Origin: Brachybacterium tyrofermentans
GTDB taxonomy: Bacteria > Actinomycetota > Actinomycetes > Actinomycetales > Dermabacteraceae
Length of the DNA stretch: 64,000 bases
Assembly: GCF_014897585.1 (NCBI RefSeq)
Contig: NZ_JABUXW010000006.1
Coordinates: forward strand, 62,001-126,000
Direction: 5' to 3'
Shown here: piece by piece, positions 8,723 through 19,382 of the stretch
Position numbering within the stretch: the first letter of the stretch is position 1
Layout: each line of letters begins with the position of its first letter
The notes under the pieces: generated by a model
What the model saw: only the letters and a program-made list of their open reading frames with translations
Told to the model about the DNA's origin: nothing
Database searches by the model: none
Position numbers and translations under genes: made by a program

Positions 8723-10396
8723 GTGACCACCACCCAGCGCCGCCCGATCCGCCGCGCCCTCATCTCCGTCTTCGACAAGACGGGGATCGTCGATCTCGCC
8801 CGCACCCTCTCCGAGAACGGCGTCGAGATCGTCTCGACCGGTTCCACCGGCTCGACCATCCGTGACGCCGGCATCGACGTCACCGACGTCGCGTCGGTGA
8901 CCGGCTTCCCCGAGATGCTCGACGGCCGCGTCAAGACCCTCCACCCCCGTGTGCACGGCGGCCTGCTGGCCGATCAGCGCCTCGACAGCCACCGTGCGCA
9001 GCTCGCCGAGCACGGCATCGAGCCCTTCGACCTGGTCGTGGTGAACCTCTACCCGTTCAGCGAGACCGTCGGCGCCGGCGGCAGCTTCGACGAGATCATC
9101 GAGAAGATCGACATCGGCGGACCCTCCATGGTGCGCGGCGCCGCGAAGAACTTCGCCTCCGTCGCCGTGGTCGTGGATCCCGAGGTCTACCCGACGGCCG
9201 CCGAGGCCGCGGAGGCAGGCGGCTTCACCCTCGCCGAGCGCCAGGAGCTCGCCACCATCGCCTTCACCCGCACCGCCGAGTACGACGATGCGATCAGCGA
9301 CTGGATGCTGGACCAGCTGCCCGAGGTCGAGGGGGACGACGAGACGGGCGACAGCTCGCAGGAGGACGACGCGCTGGATGCGGACGCCCCCCGGAGCATC
9401 CTCGACCTCAGCGACGAGGACGCCGCTCAGCTCGGCTTCACCGCCACGCTGCGCTACGGCGAGAACCCCCACCAGCGGGCCCGCCTGGCCGTGACCGACC
9501 CCGAGGTCCCCGGCATCGCCGGCGCCGAGCAGCTGGGCGGCAAGGCGATGAGCTACAACAACTACGTGGACGCCGACGCCGCCGTGCGCGCCGCCTTCGA
9601 CCATGAGCGACCCTGCGTCGCAGTGGTCAAGCACAACAACCCCTGCGGCATCGCCGTGGCGGGCGAGGGCGAGGACATCGCCGTCGCCCATCTGCGCGCC
9701 CACGGCACCGACCCGCTGTCCGCGTACGGCGGCGTGATCGCCACCAACCGTCCCGTCACGCTCGCCATGGCCCAGCAGGTCAAGCCGATCTTCACCGAGG
9801 TCATCCTGGCCCCGGCCTACGAGGACGAGGCGCTCGAGCTGCTGCGCACCAAGAAGAACCTGCGGATCCTGCGCCTGGAGGGCGAGTACTCCCGCGAGGT
9901 CGAGATGCGCGAGATCTGGGGCGGCATGCTCGTCCAGGACTCCGACGCCGTCGACGCCGAGGGCGATGACCCCGCGAACTGGACCCTTGCCGCCGGGGAC
10001 GCCGCCGACGAGGCGACCCTCGCGGACCTCGCCTTCGCCTGGCGCTCCGTGCGCGCGGTGAAGTCCAACGCGATCCTGCTCGCCGGGGACGGAGCCGCTG
10101 TGGGCATCGGAATGGGTCAGGTCAACCGCCTGGACTCCTGCCGCCTGGCCGTGTCCCGCGCGAACTCGCTGGGCGAGCACGCCGAGGGCGAGGCCGCTCC
10201 GGAGCGCGCCCGCGGCGCGGTCGCCGCGTCGGACGCCTTCTTCCCCTTCGCCGACGGCGCGCAGATCCTGCTCGACGCGGGCGTGCGGGCGATCGTGCAG
10301 CCCGGCGGCTCCATCCGCGACGAGGAGGTCATCGAGGCGTGCCGTGCCGCCGGTGCGACCCTCTACCTCACCGGTACCCGCCACTTCGCGCACTGA
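8723..10396 (+). CDS. purH: Bifunctional AICAR transformylase / IMP cyclohydrolase
   Basis: Catalyses the last two steps to IMP, using 10-formyl-THF. It has 557 residues from a GTG with AGGAG upstream. The N-terminal IMP cyclohydrolase (MGS-like) domain includes FDKTGI, STGST and [14 protein letters not shown]. The AICAR transformylase half holds the catalytic pair Lys303-His304 in KHNNPCG and RYGENPHQ at the domain boundary. An acidic low-complexity insertion (about residues 198-232, [12 protein letters not shown]) sits between domains and is not usual for the family. The gene lies under the ZTP riboswitch and about 175 bases after purN. Confidence 0.97.
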   Translation: MTTTQRRPIRRALISVFDKTGIVDLARTLSENGVEIVSTGSTGSTIRDAGIDVTDVASVTGFPEMLDGRVKTLHPRVHGGLLADQRLDSHRAQLAEHGIEPFDLVVVNLYPFSETVGAGGSFDEIIEKIDIGGPSMVRGAAKNFASVAVVVDPEVYPTAAEAAEAGGFTLAERQELATIAFTRTAEYDDAISDWMLDQLPEVEGDDETGDSSQEDDALDADAPRSILDLSDEDAAQLGFTATLRYGENPHQRARLAVTDPEVPGIAGAEQLGGKAMSYNNYVDADAAVRAAFDHERPCVAVVKHNNPCGIAVAGEGEDIAVAHLRAHGTDPLSAYGGVIATNRPVTLAMAQQVKPIFTEVILAPAYEDEALELLRTKKNLRILRLEGEYSREVEMREIWGGMLVQDSDAVDAEGDDPANWTLAAGDAADEATLADLAFAWRSVRAVKSNAILLAGDGAAVGIGMGQVNRLDSCRLAVSRANSLGEHAEGEAAPERARGAVAASDAFFPFADGAQILLDAGVRAIVQPGGSIRDEEVIEACRAAGATLYLTGTRHFAH

Positions 10397-10768
10397 GCGC
10401 ACCGGCCCGCCACGTCGCGCTCTGAGCGCTGAGCGGCCTGGACCGCCGCCCCGCGGCTCCCGGGAAGCTCGGCCGGCGGATCGTCTGCCGACGGATCACC
10501 GTCCGTCTGATCGCCGTCAGTCGGGTCTCCTGCACTCAGGCGACCCGACGGGCGGCCCGCCACGGCACCCGGCAGGTGCCGACCTCGGTCGAACGCCCCG
10601 CTGCCTCTGCGGACGCGGGGCGATCACCGCACCGTCAGCCGAGCGGTCGCCGTCCCGTCAGCCGAGAGGCATCTCCAGCACGACACATCGGGCCGGCGTT
10701 CACCGGCTCGACACCCCGGCCCTCTAGAGTTGGGGCCATACACCAGCGTGACGCCCGAAGGAGTGGCC
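10397..10768. other. Intergenic region purH-ppk2, no gene seen
   Basis: No convincing coding frame. A 7-bp stem GTCGGGT/ACCCGAC (10520-10549, 16-base loop) could end purH transcription but has no T-run. TAGAGT at 10725-10730 is the likely -10 box for ppk2, giving a leader of about 30 bases. Confidence 0.5.
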
Positions 10769-11674
10769 GTGAGAATCCCCGACAACCAGAGCCTGCGCGA
10801 GTACATCGAGCATCTGCGCGAGGAGGGCTACTCGGTCAAGGACGGGCATACCCCGGACCCGGACCTGATCGACCCTCAGGGCAACCCCGTGTACACCTGG
10901 CAGGAGGGGTACCCGTACGAGACGCGCATGGATCGCGACGAGTACGAGCGCGAGAAGTACAAGCTCCAGGTGGAGCTGCTGAAGTACCAGTACTGGCTCG
11001 AGGACAACGACCAGAAGTCGATCATCATCTTCGAGGGACGCGATGCCGCCGGCAAGGGCGGCACCATCAAGCGCTTCACCGAGCATCTGAACCCCCGCAC
11101 CGCTCGTGTGGTCGCGCTGAACAAGCCCAGCGACCGCGAGCGCGGCCAGTGGTATTTCCAGCGCTACATCCAGCACCTGCCCACCGAGGGCGAGATGGTG
11201 CTGTTCGACCGGTCCTGGTACAACCGCGCCGGCGTGGAGCGGGTGATGGGCTTCGCCTCCCCGGAGGAGTACGAGACGTTCATGAACCAGGTGCCCTACT
11301 TCGAGCGGATGCTCGTGGACTCCGGCATCTTCGTCACCAAGTTCTGGTTCTCCGTGTCCCAGAAGGAGCAGCGCACCCGCTTCGCGATCCGTCAGCTGGA
11401 CCCGGTGCGCCGCTGGAAGCTCTCCCCGATGGACCTCGAGTCCCTCGACCGCTGGGAGTCGTACACGCAGGCCAAGGAGGAGATGTTCCGCCGCACGGAC
11501 AAGAAGTACGCGCCGTGGACGATCATCCGCTCCAACGACAAGAAGCGGGCGCGGCTGAACGCGATGCGCTACTTCCTCTCCCAGTTCGAGTACGAGGACA
11601 AGGACCACGAGGTCGTCGGCGTCCCCGATCCGAAGCTCGTCATGCGCGGCAAGATGGAAGAGGCCGACGAGTGA
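10769..11674 (+). CDS. ppk2: Polyphosphate kinase 2 family protein
   Basis: Nucleotide kinase that uses polyphosphate, a P-loop fold of 301 residues. It carries the Walker A motif EGRDAAGKGGT (89-99), the PPK2 lid region with LNKPSDRERGQWYFQR (118-132) and the Walker B motif VLFDRSWYNRAGVE (144-157). The starting GTG has AAGGAG five bases upstream; a TTG further upstream is in frame but has no ribosome site. The single PPK2 domain suggests class I (NDP phosphorylation). Substrate preference cannot be read from sequence alone. Confidence 0.93.
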   Translation: MRIPDNQSLREYIEHLREEGYSVKDGHTPDPDLIDPQGNPVYTWQEGYPYETRMDRDEYEREKYKLQVELLKYQYWLEDNDQKSIIIFEGRDAAGKGGTIKRFTEHLNPRTARVVALNKPSDRERGQWYFQRYIQHLPTEGEMVLFDRSWYNRAGVERVMGFASPEEYETFMNQVPYFERMLVDSGIFVTKFWFSVSQKEQRTRFAIRQLDPVRRWKLSPMDLESLDRWESYTQAKEEMFRRTDKKYAPWTIIRSNDKKRARLNAMRYFLSQFEYEDKDHEVVGVPDPKLVMRGKMEEADE

Positions 11675-11691
11675 GCTGACGCTCCTCGAGT

Positions 11692-11812
11692 CGAGCCAAG
11701 CGGAGCCGAGCGGAGCCGAGCCGAGCGGGGCCAAGCGGAGCCGAGCCAAGCCGAGCCAAGCCGAGCCGCGCCAAGCCGAGCCAAGCGGAGCCGAGCCAAG
11801 CGGAGCCGAGCT
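11692..11812. repeat. Pentanucleotide-type repeat array
   Basis: About 120 bases built from alternating GAGCC, AAGCC and AAGCGGAGCC units, directly after ppk2. No plausible gene. The strong purine/pyrimidine strand asymmetry and regularity suggest slippage-prone DNA. Confidence 0.85.
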
Positions 11813-11848
11813 TGGTTCCGTAACCGCATCCGCAGTCGCGGCCGTCGC

Positions 11849-12078
11849 GGATTCCTCGGATTCGTGGCGCTGGTGGGCCGTTTCGAGGGAATCGGTGACT
11901 CGTGGGGTGGCGGTGTCCCGGTTGCGTCGCGGACGGCGCCGGATTCCTCGGGTTCGTGGCGCTGGTGGGCCGTTTCGGGGGAATCGGTGACTCGTGGGGT
12001 GGCGGTGTCCCGGGCCTCGCGGAGCGTGCCGGATTCCTCGGGTTCGTGGCGCTGGTGGGCCGTTTCGGGGGAATCGGA
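11849..12078. repeat. Tandem 90-bp repeat, two and a half copies
   Basis: Units at 11849-11940 (92 bp), 11941-12030 (90 bp) and a truncated third at 12031-12078. They share GGATTCCTCGG, TTCGTGGCGCTGGTGGGCCG and GAATCGG blocks nearly identically; the last 25 or so bases of each full unit diverge. Open frames crossing the array exist only because the unit is a multiple of three. Confidence 0.88.
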
Positions 12079-12084
12079 AGGCTG

Positions 12085-12166
12085 CCTGTCCTGGACGAGA
12101 CGACTGCCGATCTCGGACGAGACGACTGCCGATCTTGGACGAGACGGCGGCCCGTCCTGCACGAGA
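12085..12166. repeat. Tandem 22-bp repeat, about four copies
   Basis: Units like CCGATCTCGGACGAGACGACTG follow the 90-bp array. The first and last copies are degenerate. Confidence 0.8.
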
Positions 12167-12205
12167 GGCGCCCCTCATCGTCCGACTCGGAGGATGAGGG
12201 GCGCC
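12167..12205. terminator. Bidirectional hairpin terminator between ppk2 and aspA
   Basis: A perfect 13-bp stem GGCGCCCCTCATC (12167-12179) and GATGAGGGGCGCC (12193-12205) with a 13-base loop, 23 bases past the aspA stop codon. It can serve both converging genes. Confidence 0.8.
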
Positions 12206-12228
12206 GTGTCCGGATTTCGAGGGCGCGC

Positions 12229-13743
<1,515 letters not shown>

Positions 13744-13818
13744 GTGAAGGAGTCCTCCAGGTCGCTCTGATGGCCGACGTCGTTGCCGGCCACGGCCAGC
13801 GTAGCCGGGACCGACCCG

Positions 13819-13832
13819 TAGCATGGGCCCCG
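13819..13832 (+). promoter_or_regulatory. Leaderless promoter -10 box of the DUF3017 gene
   Basis: TAGCAT at 13819-13824, then seven bases, then the GTG at 13832. It lies in the 88-base divergent space before aspA. Confidence 0.55.
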
Positions 13833-14122
13833 TGCCCGATGAACGATCGCCCTTCTCCGTCGGCGCGGCCTGCCGACGCCAGGTCGTGCTGGTGCTGACG
13901 CTGCCCGCCGTCGCGGCGATCATCATCACGGGGATCGTGGTGGGTGCGCCGCTGGCAGGGCTCCTGTTCGCGGTGCTGCTGGGCCTGCTCGCACTGCTCC
14001 GCGCCGTGCTGCCGGTCCGGGCGGTCGGAGCCCTCGCGGTACGGTCCCGGGGCGTGGACGCCGGGGTGCTCGCACTGCTGGCGATCGGCCTGGGTGTGCT
14101 GTCCGTCTCGCCCAATCTCTGA
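13832..14122 (+). CDS. DUF3017 small membrane protein
   Basis: A 96-residue protein with three hydrophobic segments (about 17-38, 42-58 and 76-91) separated by short arginine-rich turns. Size and layout match the actinobacterial DUF3017 family, whose function is unknown. The start is the leaderless GTG; the frame is open three codons further upstream without a ribosome site. Confidence 0.75.
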   Translation: MPDERSPFSVGAACRRQVVLVLTLPAVAAIIITGIVVGAPLAGLLFAVLLGLLALLRAVLPVRAVGALAVRSRGVDAGVLALLAIGLGVLSVSPNL

Positions 14123-14159
14123 GGCACCCCCTCTGAGGCACCCCCTCTGAGGCGCCCCC
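14118..14159. repeat. Short tandem repeat after the DUF3017 gene
   Basis: Three copies of CTGAGGCACCCCCT (14-15 bp) begin at the stop codon. The rest of the space to 14330 shows no gene. Confidence 0.7.
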
Positions 14160-14329
14160 GGACCCCTTCCGCAGGGCCCTTTCGGACACCACTCCAGGCC
14201 CCGACGCCACCCCTCCGCGACGCCTCGAAGGCCCCCGTGCGACCTCGTCGGTTGTCGTCTCGGGCCCCTGCCGCGGAGTGTGACGAGTGCCAGGTCGCCG
14301 AGCGCTGTTTTCCATGATCCCCCGTGTGG

Positions 14330-14342
14330 CACGATCATCTCG
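14330..14342 (+). promoter_or_regulatory. Leaderless promoter -10 box of the ThrE-like gene
   Basis: CACGAT at 14330-14335 followed after six bases by the GTG at 14342. It is a weaker match than the TANNNT boxes of neighbouring genes. Confidence 0.45.
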
Positions 14343-15787
14343 TGCCCACCGATTCCATCCGGCTCCATGCCGTGTTCGACCTCGCCATGAGGATCGGAGA
14401 AGGCCTGCTCACGAACGGAGCGGCCGCCTCCGAGGTGACGGCGACCGTTCTGCGGATCACCAGCTCGTCGGGACTGCGCAACGTCTCCGTGCAGGTGACC
14501 TTCGACGAAGTCGTCATCTCGTACCTCGAGGACGAGGGGGCCACCCCGTTCACGAGAGTGCGCTCCGCCGCGGCACGCGTCCAGGACTTCGCCCGTCTGG
14601 CGGCCTATGAGGACATCACGCACGGCTATATCTCCGGCGAGTTCCCGCTCGAGGAGGCCCGACGGATGGCGGGCGCCGTGGTCCAGTCGCCCCCGTTGTA
14701 CAAACTCCCGCTGGTGGTGCTCGGCTTCGCCGTGATGGGCGGCTCCGCGGCGCTCAGCTTCGGAGCGGGATCCCTCGTGGTGGTCGCCGCGACGTTCGCG
14801 GCGGGACTGCTGATCGCCTCCGGGGAGTTCCTGGCCCGCAAGCACATCCCGCCCTTCTACGGACAGGCGATCGGCGGCTTCCTCGCCGTGGGTGCCGCAC
14901 TGGCCGTGCACCTCATCAACCCGGCCGTGAACTCCTCGATCGTCGTGGTCTCCTGCATCATCGTGCAGCTGTGCGGCCTCTCCTCGATCGCCGCGGTGCA
15001 GGACGCCGTGACCGGCTGGTACGTGACCGCAGCCGGCCGCATCCTGGAGACTCTCATGCTCACCGTGGGCCTCGTCGCCGGGGTGCGGGGCGGAATGCTG
15101 CTGGCCGAAGCGATCGGCGCGGACATCTCCGTGAGCGCCTCGATCCCGATCTCCCTGATCACCGTGCTGTGGGTGGTGGTCTCCGGCATCGGGATGGGGA
15201 TCGGCTTCGGCGTGGGCACCCAGGTGCCGTGGAAGGTGCTCCCCTGGATGGCGCTGGTCGCGCTGATCTCGGCGCTGATCTCCCACCTCGTCACCGGGCT
15301 GTTCATGGAGCGTCTGTACGCGGTGACGCTCGCCGGGCTCTTCACCGGGCTGATCGCGGTGGTGCTCGGGGACCGCCTGCGGGTGCCGACCCTGCTCTTC
15401 GTGATGGGCGGGATCATCCCGCTGGTGCCCGGCAGCCTCATCTACCGGGGACTCCTGGGGCTGGGGGACGACGTCAGCTCCGGCGCCAGCGAGTTGTTCG
15501 GGGCGGGTGAGATCGCCGTGGGCATCGCCGCCGGAGCCGTGCTCGGCCAGCTGCTGGCCTCGCGCATCCTGCCGTACTTCCGCCGCAGCGACATCGCCTA
15601 CACCCCGAGCATCTCCCTGCCGTTCACCACGCTGCGCCGTCGTCGGCTCACGATGGGATCGCGCAGCTTCCGGCGTCGCACCGGCACTCCGGTGGTCGAG
15701 CCGTCTACGATGACGGGCGAGATGACAGCGCTGTCGCCCGCCCTCTTCGACGAGCTCGATGACCTCGACCCTCCGTCGGACGGCTAG
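14342..15787 (+). CDS. Threonine/serine exporter family protein
   Basis: Inner-membrane protein of 481 residues related to ThrE of Corynebacterium, which exports threonine and serine. The N-terminal hydrophilic region (1-115) contains the family pattern RIGEGLLTNGAAASEV near residue 15. About ten membrane helices follow, in the two-block layout of the DUF1212 and ThrE_2 domains, with VPGSLIYRGL in the second. A cytoplasmic basic tail (SFRRRTG) ends the protein. The GTG start follows a CACGAT box with no Shine-Dalgarno. Substrate is inferred from family only. Confidence 0.85.
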   Translation: MPTDSIRLHAVFDLAMRIGEGLLTNGAAASEVTATVLRITSSSGLRNVSVQVTFDEVVISYLEDEGATPFTRVRSAAARVQDFARLAAYEDITHGYISGEFPLEEARRMAGAVVQSPPLYKLPLVVLGFAVMGGSAALSFGAGSLVVVAATFAAGLLIASGEFLARKHIPPFYGQAIGGFLAVGAALAVHLINPAVNSSIVVVSCIIVQLCGLSSIAAVQDAVTGWYVTAAGRILETLMLTVGLVAGVRGGMLLAEAIGADISVSASIPISLITVLWVVVSGIGMGIGFGVGTQVPWKVLPWMALVALISALISHLVTGLFMERLYAVTLAGLFTGLIAVVLGDRLRVPTLLFVMGGIIPLVPGSLIYRGLLGLGDDVSSGASELFGAGEIAVGIAAGAVLGQLLASRILPYFRRSDIAYTPSISLPFTTLRRRRLTMGSRSFRRRTGTPVVEPSTMTGEMTALSPALFDELDDLDPPSDG

Positions 15788-15816
15788 GGACCGCGAACCG
15801 ATCCCGAGGAGACCCC

Positions 15817-16899
15817 ATGAGCACATCCGCACTGATCGCCGCCGGCGGCTATTCACGCAGCGGCAGCGGCCGCGGCCCGGGGCTCGAGCTGCTGAGGCTC
15901 ACCACGGGCCACGACGCAGGCGGTCCTTCCGGCACGGCGCCGACCGTGGAGCGGCTCGCCACGGTCGATCTGCCGGATCCGTCCTTCGTGCTCTGGAGCG
16001 CCGACGGCTCTCTGCTCTACGCGGTGCTGGAGACGTCCCCGACGCGAGTCGTCGCCGTCCGGATCACGGCCGACGGCTCCTCGGCGGAGATCGTCGGTGA
16101 CCTCGCGCTGGACGGATCGGGCGGCTGTCACTTGGCTCCGGGGCGCAGCGCGGGGACCCTGCTGGTCGCCGACTACGGCTCGGGCACCGTGGAGACCGTG
16201 CGCCTGGACGACGACGGCGTGCCGGTCGAGGTCATCGACGTCGACGACCACCACGACCGCAGCGAGGGGCAGGATCCCCACCCGCACCAGGTGGTCGCCC
16301 TGCCCGGCACCGAGGCGCTGGCGGTGCCGGATCTCGGCCTGGACCGCGTGATCCTCTACCGGCAGGACTCGGCCGGCCAGATGGGCCTGACCGGCGAGAT
16401 CCCTCTGAGCAGGGGGAGCGGGCCTCGGCATCTCGCGCCGGACCACGAGTCCGAGCAGCTGCACATCTCCTGCGAGCTCTCCGGGATGGTGGCCACGGCG
16501 GCACGACGGCCCGTGGAGACCTCGCGCACGGCACCGACCGCGCTGAACGGAACCGCGCTGAGCTGGAGCGTGCGCTCCATGATCCCGGCCAGCGGCCGGG
16601 AGGGGGACAACGCGCTCTCCCATATCGAGCTCGCCGACGATGACGGGATGCTGCTGGTCGCCAACCGCGGACCGGACACGATCTCCCTGCTGTCGCTGAC
16701 GATGATGCGACCGCAGATCGTCGCCGAGATCGAGGTGGGTGCCCATCCCCGCCACTTCACGCAGCTGGGAGATCTGGTCCTGGTGGCGGCCCAGGAGGGC
16801 GATCGCATCGATGTGCTGCGCCGGAAGGACGAGACTCTCTCGATCGCCGCGGACCCGATCCCCGCCCCGTCGGTGTCCTGCCTCGCCGTGCGTCCCTGA
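15817..16899 (+). CDS. Lactonase-family beta-propeller protein (6-phosphogluconolactonase-like)
   Basis: A 360-residue protein of the seven-bladed propeller type (Pgl/YbhE family). Repeated blade patterns such as DPSFVLWSADGSLLYAVLE, GSGGCHLAPG, DPHPHQVVALPG, GPRHLAPD, GDNALSHIELADDDGMLLVANRG and GAHPRHFTQLGD are visible. Members hydrolyse 6-phosphogluconolactone or have unknown substrates. GAGGAG lies seven to ten bases before the ATG, 29 bases after the exporter stop, so co-transcription with it is likely. No cofactor or pentose-phosphate genes are adjacent, so the exact reaction is uncertain. Confidence 0.8.
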   Translation: MSTSALIAAGGYSRSGSGRGPGLELLRLTTGHDAGGPSGTAPTVERLATVDLPDPSFVLWSADGSLLYAVLETSPTRVVAVRITADGSSAEIVGDLALDGSGGCHLAPGRSAGTLLVADYGSGTVETVRLDDDGVPVEVIDVDDHHDRSEGQDPHPHQVVALPGTEALAVPDLGLDRVILYRQDSAGQMGLTGEIPLSRGSGPRHLAPDHESEQLHISCELSGMVATAARRPVETSRTAPTALNGTALSWSVRSMIPASGREGDNALSHIELADDDGMLLVANRGPDTISLLSLTMMRPQIVAEIEVGAHPRHFTQLGDLVLVAAQEGDRIDVLRRKDETLSIAADPIPAPSVSCLAVRP

Positions 16900-16973
16900 G
16901 GTCCCGCTGGTTCCTGGCGCGGCTCCGCCGCCCGTCTTGAAGAACTGATCTGCGCTCTTGTCGCGCTGACGGT

Positions 16974-16979
16974 TAGACT
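16974..16979 (+). promoter_or_regulatory. Probable galK -10 box
   Basis: TAGACT about 75 bases before the galK ATG. No good -35 box was found at the usual distance. Confidence 0.4.
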
Positions 16980-17053
16980 CGCTGACGCCGTGCCGGATGT
17001 TGCCATGGGGCTCTGCCCCGTGCGCCGGCCTTCGACCGTTCGGGAGGAACACC

Positions 17054-18325
17054 ATGACCACTGCCGCAGACGCCGGCGCCGCCGCAGACACCGGACGCTC
17101 TGGCGCCCCGGTCACCGTGACCCCTGCCGTGACGCTGTCCTCGGCGCCGGATCGCGGTGAGGCCGCCGAGCGAGTCGAGTCGCTGTTCGCCGAGTCGTTC
17201 GGCTACGCCCCCGACGGTGTGTGGTCCGCCCCGGGACGCGTGAACATCATCGGCGAGCACGTCGACTACCAGGACGGCCTGTGCCTGCCGATGGCGATCT
17301 CCCATCGGTGCTTCGCGGCCGCCGCGCGCACGCCCACCGACCTCGTCCGCCTGCGGTCCGCCCAGGACGACCAGGTCCTGGAGATCCATGCCGGCGACCT
17401 CGAGCCCGGGGCCGTCGACGGCTGGCCCGCGTATGTGGCCGGGGTGCTGTGGGCGCTGCGGGCGCACATCTCCGGTGCCACCACCCAGGGCATGGACATC
17501 ATGATCGACGGCCAGGTGCCGCTCGGCGCCGGGCTCTCCAGCTCCGCCGCTCTCGAGTGCTCCGCGGCGGAGGCGATCGAGGCCTTGCTGTCGCTGGGCA
17601 CCACGCCTCTTCAGCGGGTCCGCGCCGCGATCACGGCCGAGACCGACTTCGCCGGTGCCTCGACCGGAGGGTTGGACCAGTCCGCCTCGGTGCTCTCGCG
17701 CGCCGGGCATGCGCTGTTCCTGGACTGCCGCGACTTCTCGACCCGCGCGGTCCCGTGGGACCTCGCCTCCCAGGGACTCGCGCTGCTGATCACCGATACC
17801 CGCGCCGAGCACTCCCACGTCGATGGCGAGTACACGGCCCGACGGGCAGACAGCGAGCGCGCCGCCGCCGCCCTGGGCGTGGCGACGCTCCGCGACGCGG
17901 ATGCCGCCCAGCTCGACACGCTGCCGGCGAGCCTGGAGGACGAGGTCGTGCGCCGACGTGCCCGCCACGCGATCAGCGAGATCCAGCGGGTGAAGGACTT
18001 CGATGCACTGCTCGCCGCGGGCACCGTGCGGGATAACGTCCGGGAGCTCGGGGACCTGCTGAACGCCTCGCACGATTCGCTGCGCGACGACTACGAGGTG
18101 ACCGTCCCTCAGCTCGACACGGCGGTCGACGCCGCACGCCAGGCGGGTGCCCACGGCGCCCGCATGACCGGTGGTGGCTTCGGTGGCTCCACGATCGCCC
18201 TCGTCGAGGCGGACCAGGCGGAGCACGTGGCCACGGCCATCGCCGCCGCCTTCTCCGAGCGCGGGTTCACGGCGCCGGAGTTCTTCCTCGCCCTGCCGTC
18301 GGAGGGTGCTGGACAGGACCGCTGA
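17054..18325 (+). CDS. galK: Galactokinase
   Basis: GHMP-family kinase that phosphorylates galactose to galactose 1-phosphate. It is 423 residues from the ATG at 17054, preceded by GGGAGGA. The galactokinase signature GRVNIIGEHVDY is at 61-72, the ATP-binding PLGAGLSSSAA at 156-166 and the third GHMP motif MTGGGFGGS at 371-379. An N-terminal extension of about 30 residues, rich in Ala and Thr, precedes the conserved part. No galT or galE lies in the window. The 3' end overlaps the convergent adenosine deaminase gene by 59 bases. Confidence 0.95.
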   Translation: MTTAADAGAAADTGRSGAPVTVTPAVTLSSAPDRGEAAERVESLFAESFGYAPDGVWSAPGRVNIIGEHVDYQDGLCLPMAISHRCFAAAARTPTDLVRLRSAQDDQVLEIHAGDLEPGAVDGWPAYVAGVLWALRAHISGATTQGMDIMIDGQVPLGAGLSSSAALECSAAEAIEALLSLGTTPLQRVRAAITAETDFAGASTGGLDQSASVLSRAGHALFLDCRDFSTRAVPWDLASQGLALLITDTRAEHSHVDGEYTARRADSERAAAALGVATLRDADAAQLDTLPASLEDEVVRRRARHAISEIQRVKDFDALLAAGTVRDNVRELGDLLNASHDSLRDDYEVTVPQLDTAVDAARQAGAHGARMTGGGFGGSTIALVEADQAEHVATAIAAAFSERGFTAPEFFLALPSEGAGQDR

Positions 18326-19343
18326 GCCAGTCCTCCACGCCGGCCAGGAGCCGGTGCTTCGTCGTCTCGTCCGCGGCGGAGATCCTGATCGAGGAGGCGG
18401 CGAGGCCCGCGAGCTCGGCATCGCTGAAGCCGATGGCCCGTGCGGTCTCGTACTGGTCCACCAGGCGTGATCCGAACAGCAGCGGATCGTCGGCGCCGAG
18501 CGCGATCTGGGCGCCGGCGTCGACCAGCTGGCGCAGCGGGATGTCGGCGGGGTCGGCGACCACACCGAGCGAGGCGTTGGAGGCGGGGCACACCTCGAGC
18601 CCGATGCCGGCCTCCACGATCCGGTCCAGCAGCTCCGGGTCGTCGGCCGCGCGCACCCCGTGCCCGAGCCGGGTCGGCGCCAGATGCTCCACAACGTCCT
18701 CGACGTGGGTCGGGCCCAGCAGCTCGCCCCCGTGCGGGACCGAGAGCAGTCCGGCCCGACGGGCGATCGTGAAGGCTGGCCCGTACTCGGCGGTCACGCC
18801 GCGGCGCTCGTCGTTGGACAGGCCGAAGCCGATGACGCGGCCCGCATGCCGGGCCGCGAGGCGCGCGAGGGTCCGGGCATCGAGCGGATGTCGTGTCCGG
18901 GAAGCGGCGACGATGAGGCCGATGCTCACACCGGTCTCCGCCTCGGAGCGCGTCGCCTGGTCCACGACGATCTCGAGGGCAGGGGTGAGCCCGCCGACGA
19001 AGGGTGCATAGCTGGTCGGGTCGACCTGCAGCTCGAGCCGTCCGGAGCCCTCCGCCGCATCGTCGAGCGCCGCCTCGTGGACGATGCGCCGCATCGCCGA
19101 TTCGGAGTCGACCACGGCGCGCGCCGCGTCGTACTGCCGCTGGAAGCGGAACCAGCCGCGCCGCGTCGGCTCCACCTGCAGGGCGACGTCGTCGGTGAGG
19201 GACCGCGGCAGCCGGATGCCCCGCTCCTCGGCGAGCTGACGCAGCGTCGACGGGCGCATCGACCCCGTGAAGTGCAGGTGGAGATGCGCCTTGGGCAGCG
19301 CCGCGAGGTCACGGCCAGGGCTCGCCGGGAAGGCGGAGCTCAT
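18267..19343 (-). CDS. add: Adenosine deaminase
   Basis: Metal-dependent amidohydrolase that converts adenosine to inosine, 358 residues. It shows the HxH metal site H22/H24 in HLHLHFTGS, SVPHGGE (ligand His and catalytic Glu), LGHGVRAADD and GADDPLLF with the metal Asp. The first motif reads FTGS where the classical enzymes have LDGS, so the substrate range (adenosine, adenine or N6-modified) is not certain. It starts 37 bases after the aminotransferase stop on the same strand, probably as one transcript. Its last 59 bases are antisense to the end of galK. Confidence 0.85.
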   Translation of the reverse strand: MSSAFPASPGRDLAALPKAHLHLHFTGSMRPSTLRQLAEERGIRLPRSLTDDVALQVEPTRRGWFRFQRQYDAARAVVDSESAMRRIVHEAALDDAAEGSGRLELQVDPTSYAPFVGGLTPALEIVVDQATRSEAETGVSIGLIVAASRTRHPLDARTLARLAARHAGRVIGFGLSNDERRGVTAEYGPAFTIARRAGLLSVPHGGELLGPTHVEDVVEHLAPTRLGHGVRAADDPELLDRIVEAGIGLEVCPASNASLGVVADPADIPLRQLVDAGAQIALGADDPLLFGSRLVDQYETARAIGFSDAELAGLAASSIRISAADETTKHRLLAGVEDWLSGPVQHPPTAGRGRTPAP

Positions 19344-19382
19344 CGTGGTGTCACCTCGCGCCGTGGGCCGCGGCGCACGGCC

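Noticed and set aside
7825-8934. N-terminal extension of the small minus-strand membrane protein across purN
   Set aside because: The extra codons are antisense to purN and the purH start and lack protein-like patterns; a promoter box and ATG at 7824 give a sensible start.
11849-12078. Direct repeats suggestive of a CRISPR array
   Set aside because: The units are 90 bp and directly adjacent, with no unique spacers of constant length and no cas genes nearby.
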